A stretch of DNA of 64,000 nt from Streptomyces sp. CB02056 (GTDB taxonomy: Bacteria > Actinomycetota > Actinomycetes > Streptomycetales > Streptomycetaceae), in assembly GCF_001905545.1 (NCBI RefSeq), contig NZ_LIPD01000003.1, positions 903,147 to 967,146 of the forward strand. The letters run 5' to 3'. Positions 57,370 to 64,000 of this stretch are shown here, piece by piece (positions within the stretch are counted from its first letter, which is position 1; every line of letters starts with the position of its first letter). The position numbers and the translations under genes are program-made. The notes under the pieces are model-generated. The model did not search any database, was not told the origin of the DNA, and saw only the letters and a program-made list of their open reading frames with translations.

Positions 57370-58947
57370 CTACTCCTCCCAGGGCCAGCGGGCGTTCGCC
57401 CCGGCTTCCAGGAGGGGGACCAGCCGGAAGGCCGCGTCGCTCAGGCCGCCGAAGGTGTGCCGGTGGGCGCCGCCGCCGGGACCGTGGCCCGGGGCGTAGC
57501 CGGCCAGGTTCCAGGTGTAGACGGGCACGTGGGCCGGGACGGCGGCGAGCGGGTCACCGCCCCGGTGGCCCGGGCCGGTCTGCTCGTCGGTGACGATCAC
57601 CACCCGGTCGTGGCCCCGGTAGCGGGCCCGGACCGCGTCGGCGGTGTTGGTGCCGCCGAGGCTGGAGAACCGTTCCAGCACCCGCAGCACCGCCTCGCCC
57701 CGGCCGACCTCGACGACCCGGCTGGTGGTGCCGAACTCGACCAGGTCCGCCTCGGCGGCCCGGAGCTTCAGCGTGGTGCCGAAGATCGCCGCGGAGTCCG
57801 CCCGGTTGAGCTCGGTCGGCCCGCCGGAACGGTCGAACATCGAACCGGAGCGGTCCACCAGGATCAGCGTCCGGCCGGGCAGTTCCGGCACGTTGGCCAG
57901 CGAGTGGCCGAGCGCGGTCTCCAGCGCGTGCCCCCAGCGCAGCGAGGGGACGTTGCGGTACGCGGCCAGGTAGCGGAACGGGAACTGGCGCGAGCGCCGC
58001 ACCTCGTCCTGGTCGGAGATCCGCCGGGCGACCTCGGCCGCGACGGCGTCCGGGACCCCGGCCCGGTCGAAGTTGCGCAGGTTCCGCACCAGCGCCATCG
58101 GACCCATGGACGGGATGACCGCCTCCCAGACCGCCGCGTCCAGCGGGCCCTGCAGCCAGCCCGCCAGGGCCTCCCAGGTCAGCCCGGCGGCGGCCAGCCG
58201 TTCCGCGCCGCCCTCGGCGGTCACCGCTGCCCGGCGCTCCTCGACGGGCAGCGCGAGCAGTTCGCGGTTGGCGGTCAGCACCCGGTCGGCGGCCGGCGGG
58301 ACGGCCTCTTCCGGCCGGTGCCGGCGGTCCAGCGCGTGGGCGAACAGCGCGCCCTGCCAGTGCTTCCGCGGGTCCGGCGAGGGGTGGGTCAGCTCGATCA
58401 CGTCGCCGAAGCGGTAGCCCTTGCCGGCGGTGTCGTACTTGAGCAGCGAGCGGGCGTCGTACAGGTGCCGGACGGCGTCCGCGACACCGCGCTTGAGCGG
58501 CTTGGGCAGCGCCCGGCCGTAGCGCGAGGTCCAGTAGGCGAGCAGCTCGCCGGGCTCGTCGGCGCGCCGCAGCACCGCCGCGACGGCCTGCCGGGAGTGG
58601 CCGTGGGCGCCCGCGTCCAGCCGGGCGCGGGTGAACTCGGCGGCGCCGACCAGGGCGGCGGTGCGCAGCTGGGCGGCGTGGCGCAGCCAGCGCAGCAGTC
58701 CGAGGGTCCACTCCGGCTCGGCGACGGCGAGTTCGCGCACCAGCGCGGTGTAGCGGTCGTCGCGCTCGCCGCCGCGCTCGTGGAAGGTGTCCTGGCCGAC
58801 CATGTTGGCCACCGCGAGCAGGAAGAGCTCGGACTTGCGGTCCCGGACGAAGCCGGTGCCGCCGTTGTGGTTGACGGTGCGCGCGCCGGTGGTGGTCACC
58901 GGCGAACTCGGACCGGACTTGGCCCCGCGGACGTTGAACCTGGACAT
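57370..58947 (-). CDS. rsr: Ro60-type RNA-binding protein Rsr (TROVE and vWA domains)
   Basis: The 525-residue protein has a TROVE ring domain (residues about 20-340, HEAT-like helices, start NHNGGTGFVRDRKSELFLLAV) and a C-terminal von Willebrand A domain. The vWA domain has an intact MIDAS motif DRSGS (365-369) and ends VIVTDEQTGPGHR. Bacterial Ro60 proteins bind Y RNAs and work with exonucleases in RNA quality control and stress survival. Two Y-RNA-like genes lie 120-350 bases upstream on the same strand. ATG 58947 begins at the conserved start. Confidence 0.95.
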   Translation of the reverse strand: MSRFNVRGAKSGPSSPVTTTGARTVNHNGGTGFVRDRKSELFLLAVANMVGQDTFHERGGERDDRYTALVRELAVAEPEWTLGLLRWLRHAAQLRTAALVGAAEFTRARLDAGAHGHSRQAVAAVLRRADEPGELLAYWTSRYGRALPKPLKRGVADAVRHLYDARSLLKYDTAGKGYRFGDVIELTHPSPDPRKHWQGALFAHALDRRHRPEEAVPPAADRVLTANRELLALPVEERRAAVTAEGGAERLAAAGLTWEALAGWLQGPLDAAVWEAVIPSMGPMALVRNLRNFDRAGVPDAVAAEVARRISDQDEVRRSRQFPFRYLAAYRNVPSLRWGHALETALGHSLANVPELPGRTLILVDRSGSMFDRSGGPTELNRADSAAIFGTTLKLRAAEADLVEFGTTSRVVEVGRGEAVLRVLERFSSLGGTNTADAVRARYRGHDRVVIVTDEQTGPGHRGGDPLAAVPAHVPVYTWNLAGYAPGHGPGGGAHRHTFGGLSDAAFRLVPLLEAGANARWPWEE

Positions 58948-59002
58948 GCGGCAGCCCCCTCGGCGTGCTGGTGTCGGTGGGAGGGAGGCGTGCTGCGGCA
59001 GC

Positions 59003-59041
59003 GGTGCCCGGGGCCGTCACGGCTGACGGGACCCGGGCACC
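59003..59041 (-). terminator. Strong hairpin between the Y RNAs and rsr
   Basis: A 10-bp outer stem (59003-59012 with 59032-59041) encloses a further 6-bp stem (59014-59019 with 59024-59029). It would terminate or pause the Y-RNA transcript before rsr. Confidence 0.6.
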
Positions 59042-59070
59042 ACGAGGAGCCGCCTCCCGAGATCAAAGGT

Positions 59071-59138
59071 GGCGGCGGTGTTTCGCGGGCTCGAACCGCA
59101 GCGCCCAGGGGGCGCCTCACCAAGAAGTAACCGCTGCC
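59071..59138 (-). ncRNA. Second Y-RNA-like small RNA (reduced form)
   Basis: The RNA begins GGCAGCGGTTACTTC (59138 down to 59124), which differs from the first Y RNA at one base. Its ends pair (GGCAGCGGT with ACCGCCGCC, 8 of 9 pairs, A:C mismatch at position 4). Inside are a GCGCCC/GGGCGC hairpin (59101-59115) and a T-arm-like hairpin with loop TTCGAGC (59085-59099). It lacks a D arm. Boundaries are inferred from pairing. Confidence 0.65.
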
Positions 59139-59195
59139 GTCGCACCGGGAGGTGCGGACGAACTGTTCACGTGTGGGTGTCCAGAGATCGAGGAC

Positions 59196-59301
59196 GGCTG
59201 AGGTGACATAGCTGCTCTACCGACTGAGCTACACCGGCCCGAAGCCGGTGACGGGACTCGAACCCGCGACACGCCCATTAAGAGTGGAAGTAACCTCTGC
59301 C
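59196..59301 (-). ncRNA. Y RNA with circularly permuted tRNA-like domain
   Basis: The minus-strand RNA begins GGCAGAGGTTACTTC. A T arm follows (59251-59267, loop TTCGAGT), then a 7-bp acceptor stem (59244-59250 with 59232-59238) closed by TTCGG instead of being open. The nucleotides TA (tRNA positions 8-9) and a D arm (59214-59229, GCTC/GAGC, loop AGTCGGTA) come next. Its ends pair (GGCAGAGGT with ACCTCAGCC, 8 of 9). No anticodon arm is present. This is the published layout of bacterial YrlA Y RNAs, adjacent to rsr. An outer GTCCAG/CTGGAC pairing (59309-59314 with 59179-59184) could extend it. Confidence 0.85.
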
Positions 59302-59435
59302 TGCGCACCTGGACGGGAGAAACCCTAGCCAGGCCCCTCCCGCCGGCGCACCTCAATTACCGCCGGGCCCTCTCGCCGTTCCGGTCGCTGTTCCGGTCGC
59401 CGTCCGATGACCAGCCTGAGTCGCCGCTCCGGCGC

Positions 59436-60863
59436 TCACGCCGGGGCGACGATCACCGCGCGCGCCCGCTCGGTCAACTCCCGTACCCGGCGTTCACCCT
59501 GGAAGGGCTCCAGCCGCCGGAGCATCTCCACCACGTACTCCCGGCTGCGCTGCGAGGAGATCCGGCCGGCCACCTCGACGGCGCGTTCGCCGGCGGCGAC
59601 CGCGGCGTCCAGGTTGCCCGCCTCCGCCTCGGCCATCGCCGAGACCACCAGCCGCAGGCCGTGCGAGCGGACGAAGCCCTCGGTGGGCGTGGCCAGCGCC
59701 TCGCGGGTGAACTGCCGGACCTTGGAGGGCACTCCGAGGTCGCGGAAGCACTCGGCGGCGTCGGCGGCGAGCCGGTCGTAGGCGTAGAAGTCGATCCACG
59801 CCGGATCGGGATCCCCGGCGCGCGCCCGTTCGAGCGCGCTCTCCGCGGCGCCGAGCGCCGTCGCGCACGCCGCCGCGTTGCGGGCCTTGGCCTGGGCCCG
59901 GGCCTCCACCAGGTGGAAGAAGCTCATGGTGCGGGCGGTGGCCAGGCCCCGGTTGCGCTCCAGCGCGGCCTGGGCGAGGTCGACCGCCTCCTCGGCGAAG
60001 CCCCGGTAGCCGGCCTGGAGGCTCATCGAGGCCAGCACGTAGCCGCCGAGCGGCACGTCGGCGGCGGCCCGGGCCAGCCGCAGCGCCTGGATGTAGTAGC
60101 GCTGGGCGGCCTCGTGCTGCCCGGTGTCGAAGGCCATCCAGCCGGCCAGCCTGGTCAGTTCGGCCGTCGCGCCGAACAGTGCCCGGCCGACCGCGTCGCT
60201 GTACGAGGCGAGCAGCAGCGGTGCCGCCTCCACCCGCAGGCACTCCGGCACCATCGACGAACGCCAGTCCCCGCCACCGTACTTGGAGTCCCAGCGGCGG
60301 GCCTCCTGGGCGGCCTCGCGGAGCTTGGCGGCGTCCGAGTGGCCGACCCGGTAGGAGGAGGTGTCGGTGGGGGAGCGCGGCACCTCGCGGGCCACCGAGC
60401 CGTCCGCCGGGGTGATCAGCCAGCGGGAGACCGGGGTCGCGTAGGCGGCGACCGAGAAGGTGCCGGCCAGGCTGTCGCTCCAGCGGCCGCCGCCGGGGCC
60501 CCGGCGCAGGTCGAGGTCGACCCGCCACAGGTCGGTCGCGGAGCGGACCGCGTCGGCGACCTCGCGCGGGAAGGCCAGGCCGAGTTCGGGCGCCGGGTCG
60601 GTGTCGCCCAGGCCGATCTCCTCCAGCGGGACGGGCCGGCCGAGCTTGCCGCCGATGGCGGTGGCGATCAGGTGCGGGACGGGCCCCTGCGGCACCATGC
60701 CCTTGCTGACCCAGCGGGCCACCGAGGTCTTGTCGTACCGCAGGGTCAACCCGCGCTGGGCGCCGAGGTCGTTGACCCGGCGGGCCAGTCCGGCGTTGCT
60801 GATCTGGGCGAGGGTCAGGAGCGTGCCGAGCCGTTCGTTCGGTCCACGTGGGCTGACGGTCAT
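59436..60863 (-). CDS. Helix-turn-helix/TPR-like developmental-type regulator (NsdA-like architecture)
   Basis: The 475-residue protein has an N-terminal helical DNA-binding-like region ([27 protein letters not shown], then [15 protein letters not shown]). A middle domain follows, and then tetratricopeptide-like helical repeats occupy about residues 230-465. Streptomycete regulators of this shape, such as NsdA, influence sporulation and antibiotic production; orthology is not established here. ATG 60863 starts the conserved [14 protein letters not shown] palindrome lies in its promoter region. Confidence 0.8.
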   Translation of the reverse strand: MTVSPRGPNERLGTLLTLAQISNAGLARRVNDLGAQRGLTLRYDKTSVARWVSKGMVPQGPVPHLIATAIGGKLGRPVPLEEIGLGDTDPAPELGLAFPREVADAVRSATDLWRVDLDLRRGPGGGRWSDSLAGTFSVAAYATPVSRWLITPADGSVAREVPRSPTDTSSYRVGHSDAAKLREAAQEARRWDSKYGGGDWRSSMVPECLRVEAAPLLLASYSDAVGRALFGATAELTRLAGWMAFDTGQHEAAQRYYIQALRLARAAADVPLGGYVLASMSLQAGYRGFAEEAVDLAQAALERNRGLATARTMSFFHLVEARAQAKARNAAACATALGAAESALERARAGDPDPAWIDFYAYDRLAADAAECFRDLGVPSKVRQFTREALATPTEGFVRSHGLRLVVSAMAEAEAGNLDAAVAAGERAVEVAGRISSQRSREYVVEMLRRLEPFQGERRVRELTERARAVIVAPA

Positions 60864-60939
60864 GGTGGCGGCGGCACCTCCTGCGGCCTTGTGCGCGGGG
60901 CCCGGGCGGCACCGGGCCGTAGCTGCTGTACCTAGCGTA

Positions 60940-60956
60940 GTCGGACGCGTTCCGAC
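60940..60956 (-). promoter_or_regulatory. Palindrome in the promoter region of the TPR regulator
   Basis: GTCGGA and TCCGAC form perfect 6-base arms around CGCGT. On the minus strand the site directly precedes TACGCT, a possible -10 box, about 80 bases before the start codon. An operator role is inference. Confidence 0.45.
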
Positions 60957-61685
60957 GGTTAAGAGGTCGCATTCCGGATGGCGGGATCGCGCACTCGGCG
61001 GTGCCGCACCGGAGTTGGTCCGGACCACTCGGATCCGGCCGACCGCGCGGCGCTCCGGAGCGTCGTGCTCCGGTCCCGTGTACACGTGCGCCCGGCCGTG
61101 CCCCCTGGCCCGACCGGCAGGTCGGCGATTCGCTGGTGGTCGTGGGTCGGCCTGCCGTCGAGGACCCGGCGGGCCGGGGGACGCCGCCGCCTCAATCCCC
61201 GCGGGCGGCGGTGGAGTCCGGGAGGGCGTGCGGATGCCCTCCCGGGTCGGGCGACGCCTTTCGGCCATCTCGCGATGCCCATGCCAAAGGCGTTCGTCGG
61301 CGGTCCGGGCCGGGGAGGGGGAGGCCCGGCCCGCCCGCCCCCTCGGGAGCGCCCGGACGATCGAACTCCCCTCCGAAGCACGGAACTTGCCCACCCGGCG
61401 TGATCGGGCGCCGCCCGGGCCCCGGGCCCTTGAAGGCATCCCCAGGCGCACCCGGGCCGGCCCGCCCCGCCGCCGCTGCCGTCGAACGGGCGGTCCGAAC
61501 GGAAGCGGAACCCGAAACACCGACCACGGCGACCGCCCGCGGTGGCACGATGTCCACTGACGGCGCGTCGAGCTGCGGGGGCACGCCGGGACGCGCACGG
61601 GCCGCCACGGCACACCACCCGGCCGCCCGGCGGGCGGCGAACGAACGCACCGCACGGATGCAGGTCCTCGTCCGGTGGAGGCGCG
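60957..61685. other. 730-base region without a supported gene
   Basis: Frames here lack consistent codon bias and no family motif is visible. The stretch is moderately GC-rich with several GC hairpins (for example around 61200-61240 and 61310-61350). It separates the TPR regulator from the divergent asparagine-synthase-like gene and probably holds the latter's promoter. A short precursor peptide was sought and not found with confidence. Confidence 0.4.
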
Positions 61686-63845
61686 ATGCGGTGGCTGACG
61701 GGCTGGTGCACGGGCGCGTCGAGCGCGGGCACCCCGGCGTACGAGGCGCTGGCCAGGGTCGAGCCGATCGCCGCGCGCCCGCTCTGGGCCGGACCGGACC
61801 CGCTCTGGGCCGTGGGCGACTGGCGCCCCGGGGAGATCCGCCTGGTCACCCTCCGCCCCGGCGCCCCCGCCGTGGTCAGCACCGGCCCCACCGCCCCCGA
61901 CCAGGTCGAGGACACCCCCGCCACCTCCCGGCTCGCCGTCCTCGGCCACTGCGGCGCCACCGACGCCGAACTCGCCGCCGGCCTCGCCGCCGCCCGCGGC
62001 GGCGCCGTCCGCCACCTGACCGCCTGGCCCGGCAGCTACACCGTCGTGCTGCGCTCCGGCACCCGGTCCACCCTGCTGCTCACCGACCTCGCCGGCGCCC
62101 AGCCCGTCTTCCACACCCCGTGGGCCGGCGGCACCGCGTACGCCACCGCCGCCCTGCCGCTCGCCGACCTGGTCGGCGCCCCGCTGGACACCGGCCACCT
62201 CGCCGCCCGGCTCGCCTGCCCCGAGTCCCCCGAGGCGCTCGGCACCGGCACCCCGTACGAAGGCGTCCAGGGGGTGCCGCCCGGGCACGTGCTCGGCATC
62301 CGCGGCGGCCGCCCGTACCTGTCCGGCTACGACGACCCGGCCGGCGCCGAGCAGCCGCGCGACGAGGCGCCCGCCGTCCGCGAACTCACCCGCGCCCTGC
62401 TGGAGTCCGTCCGCTCCCGGGTCCGCACCACCTCGCCCGCCCCCGTCCCCGACCCGGCCGACCCGGCCGACCCGGTCGGGCGGGCCCGGCTGGGCGTCGA
62501 CCTGTCGTACGGGACGGCCTCCGCGACCGTCGCCCTGCTCGCCGCCGCCGTCCCGCTGCCGTCGGCGACCGCGTCCACCGCAGTGGTCCGGGCGGCCGCG
62601 GCCGGGGCCAGGAGCGGTGCGGTCAAGGGCTCCTGGGCCCGCGCCGCCGCCCAGGAACCCGCCGCCCCCGAGCAGTTGGCCGCCGTCACGCTCGGCGAGA
62701 CCGGGCCCCCGGCCGGTCTCGCGCTCGCCCCCGACACCCCGCGGCTGCGGCACACCGTGCTCGACCCCGGCCCGGACACCCTCCCGTACGCCGGGCCGGG
62801 CGCCGACCCGCAGTCCGGCCGGCTCACCGACGAGCCCGGGCCCGAACTCGTCGCCGCCGCCCGGGCCGAGGCCCGCTTCGACGCCGGCGGCACCGACCAC
62901 CTCACCGGCTACGGCGCCCGGCAGGTGCTGGACGGGCACCCGGCCCGGCTCGCCGACCTCCTCCGGGCCGGCCGGCCGCGCGAACTGCTGTCCCCGGTGG
63001 TCGCGTTGGCCGGCGCCGACCGGGCGGCCGCGGGCGTCCTCACCGGCACGCTGCGCACCCCGCTCACCGTGGTCCGGGCCGCCCACCGGCTCTCCCGGGT
63101 CCGCTACGCCGAGGCGCTGGACGAGGCGGCCGCCAGACTGACCGCCCGCCACGTCCCGGACGGCGCCGGTACGGCCGGGGCCCGCTCGGCCGCCGACCTC
63201 GCCTGGTGCGTGCCCGGTCCGGCCGCCCGCTGGCTGTCCGACGAGGCGCTCTCCGCGGTCGCGCTGCGGCTCCGCCTGGCGGCGCGCAGACCGGCGCCCG
63301 GGGAACACCCCGGCGCGCACCGGGCCCGGCACGCCCTCTACCGGCAGGCGCGCGGGTTCCGCACGCTCGTGCACGCCGCCGAACAGCCCGGCCAACGGCT
63401 GCACGCGCCCTTCCTCGACAACCAGGTGGTGCGCGCCGCCCGGCTGCTGCCCGACGACGTCCGCCTCCAGCCCGGCGCCCGGCACGCCCTCCTGCACGCC
63501 GTCCTCACCGGCGCCGGCCGCACCGACCTGCCCCCCGACTGGGGCCGCGTCCCCCGCCCCGACCGCGCCGCCCCCGCCCGCACCGGCCTGCGCCTCGCCG
63601 CCGACGGCCTCGCCGAACTCTTCGACGCCCCGCTGCTCGCCGACGCCGGCCTCATCGACCTCCCCGCCGTCCGGGCCGGCCTCGCCCAGTCCGCCGACCC
63701 CGCCACCCCCCTCTCCTCCTCCGCCCTCGCCGGCCTCGCCGACCTCGTCTCCACCGAACTCTGGCTCCGCCGCATCCGCGCCCGCCGCCACGGCGCCTGC
63801 TGGACCGGCCTCCCCACCCCCCGCCAACCCGCCCTCACCTCCTGA
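61686..63845 (+). CDS. Asparagine-synthase-like protein with a degenerate PP-loop
   Basis: The 719-residue protein aligns in layout with class B asparagine synthetases and lasso-peptide macrolactam cyclases. The N-terminal half has a glutaminase-like fold with no Cys at position 2. The second half is the synthetase domain, including [23 protein letters not shown]. The PP-loop that should read SGGxDS is S274-Y-G-T-A-S279, losing a Gly and the Asp. GGTGGAGG precedes ATG 61686. It may be inactive as an AMP-forming enzyme. Other lasso genes are not visible. Confidence 0.8.
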   Translation: MRWLTGWCTGASSAGTPAYEALARVEPIAARPLWAGPDPLWAVGDWRPGEIRLVTLRPGAPAVVSTGPTAPDQVEDTPATSRLAVLGHCGATDAELAAGLAAARGGAVRHLTAWPGSYTVVLRSGTRSTLLLTDLAGAQPVFHTPWAGGTAYATAALPLADLVGAPLDTGHLAARLACPESPEALGTGTPYEGVQGVPPGHVLGIRGGRPYLSGYDDPAGAEQPRDEAPAVRELTRALLESVRSRVRTTSPAPVPDPADPADPVGRARLGVDLSYGTASATVALLAAAVPLPSATASTAVVRAAAAGARSGAVKGSWARAAAQEPAAPEQLAAVTLGETGPPAGLALAPDTPRLRHTVLDPGPDTLPYAGPGADPQSGRLTDEPGPELVAAARAEARFDAGGTDHLTGYGARQVLDGHPARLADLLRAGRPRELLSPVVALAGADRAAAGVLTGTLRTPLTVVRAAHRLSRVRYAEALDEAAARLTARHVPDGAGTAGARSAADLAWCVPGPAARWLSDEALSAVALRLRLAARRPAPGEHPGAHRARHALYRQARGFRTLVHAAEQPGQRLHAPFLDNQVVRAARLLPDDVRLQPGARHALLHAVLTGAGRTDLPPDWGRVPRPDRAAPARTGLRLAADGLAELFDAPLLADAGLIDLPAVRAGLAQSADPATPLSSSALAGLADLVSTELWLRRIRARRHGACWTGLPTPRQPALTS

Positions 63846-63960
63846 ACCCCCGCCGGCGCCCGGGCCCGCCCCTCCCCGCCCTGCGGCGCGGTTGCCGGGT
63901 CCGGATCGGCGGGGCGGTGATGATGGCGGGGGTGTGGATCCGGGGTGAGGAGGACGTGCG

Positions 63961-64000
63961 GTGGCCGGTGGGAGCGCGGGGCGGGAGGTCCCGGTCGTGC
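63961..64000 (+). CDS. Start of an unidentified gene (truncated by window end)
   Basis: GTG 63961 follows GAGGAGG (63947-63953) at a 7-base spacing and opens a frame [13 protein letters not shown] that runs off the right edge. An alternative frame from ATG 63920 is also open. Thirteen codons are too few to identify it. Confidence 0.35.
   Translation, partial: MAGGSAGREVPVV

Noticed and set aside
59196..59301. Reading the T-arm/D-arm pieces as a degraded or ordinary tRNA gene
   Set aside because: The arms are in permuted order with the acceptor stem closed by a loop and no anticodon arm, which fits a Y RNA and cannot fold as a normal tRNA gene.
59436..63827. A 1463-residue open frame on the minus strand spanning two genes
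   Set aside because: Only its C-terminal third matches the regulator at 59436-60863; the rest is antisense to the asparagine-synthase-like gene and is Gly/Ala/Arg-rich, a product of GC-biased codons.
61686..63845. A lasso-peptide biosynthetic cluster
   Set aside because: No precursor peptide, RRE protein, leader peptidase or transporter is visible within the window, and the cyclase-like PP-loop is degenerate.

Overview
The window is chromosomal DNA of a streptomycete (Streptomyces or Kitasatospora; I cannot separate the two from this stretch). Evidence is the very high GC content with strong third-position GC bias, frequent GTG starts, overlapping GTGA/ATGA gene junctions, the 68-residue BldC regulator, a conservon with paired P450s, a c-di-AMP riboswitch ahead of a cell-wall peptidase, and tRNA genes without encoded CCA. 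I see no insertion sequence, prophage, integrase or CRISPR array. The region reads as core to semi-core chromosome with a few accessory modules.

Layout. 1-9 kb: tail of an unknown gene, bldC, a tRNA-Asp, the large RNA helicase hrpA, an ECF sigma factor with a coupled membrane partner, a VapBC-type toxin-antitoxin pair and a tRNA-Glu/Asp/Phe cluster. 9-19 kb: a zincin-like protein, a three-gene fluoride-channel operon (crcB-DUF190-crcB), a lipoprotein, a DEAD-box helicase with an RGG-like tail, a PARG-type macrodomain protein, a ricin-type lectin, a tyrosine phosphatase and an SDR. 19-30 kb: tRNA-Lys, an LCP cell-wall ligase, a beta-phosphoglucomutase/GH65 phosphorylase pair, a pyruvate oxidase/dehydrogenase and an XRE-cupin regulator with tandem operators. 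30-42.7 kb: a MocR regulator, an ECF41-like sigma factor, uppP, a TANGO2-like protein, and a complete conservon (cvnA-B-C-D plus a CYP157-like and a CYP154-like P450). 43-54.6 kb: a GAF/PAS/SpoIIE phosphatase, a TetR-hydrolase operon with a perfect palindromic operator, a ydaO riboswitch plus M23 peptidase, acetyltransferases, an unusual membrane protein preceded by a structured leader with a mini-ORF, and a LppX-like lipoprotein. 54.7-64 kb: initiator tRNA, PrsW-like protease, trmB, the Ro60 orthologue rsr with two Y-RNA-like genes just upstream, a TPR regulator, and a degenerate asparagine-synthase-like protein.

The most notable system is at 57.4-59.3 kb. A TROVE/vWA protein (Rsr) is preceded on the same strand by two small RNAs that share a 15-nt 5' motif and an end-pairing stem with one covarying base pair. 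One of them is an almost perfect circularly permuted tRNA mimic: T arm, 7-bp acceptor stem closed by a UUCGG loop, then D arm. This matches the published architecture of bacterial Y RNAs (YrlA type). The second is a reduced form. Next in interest are the promoter/Shine-Dalgarno/mini-ORF/hairpin leader at 53.5-53.8 kb and a P450 whose ExxR arginine is replaced by tryptophan.
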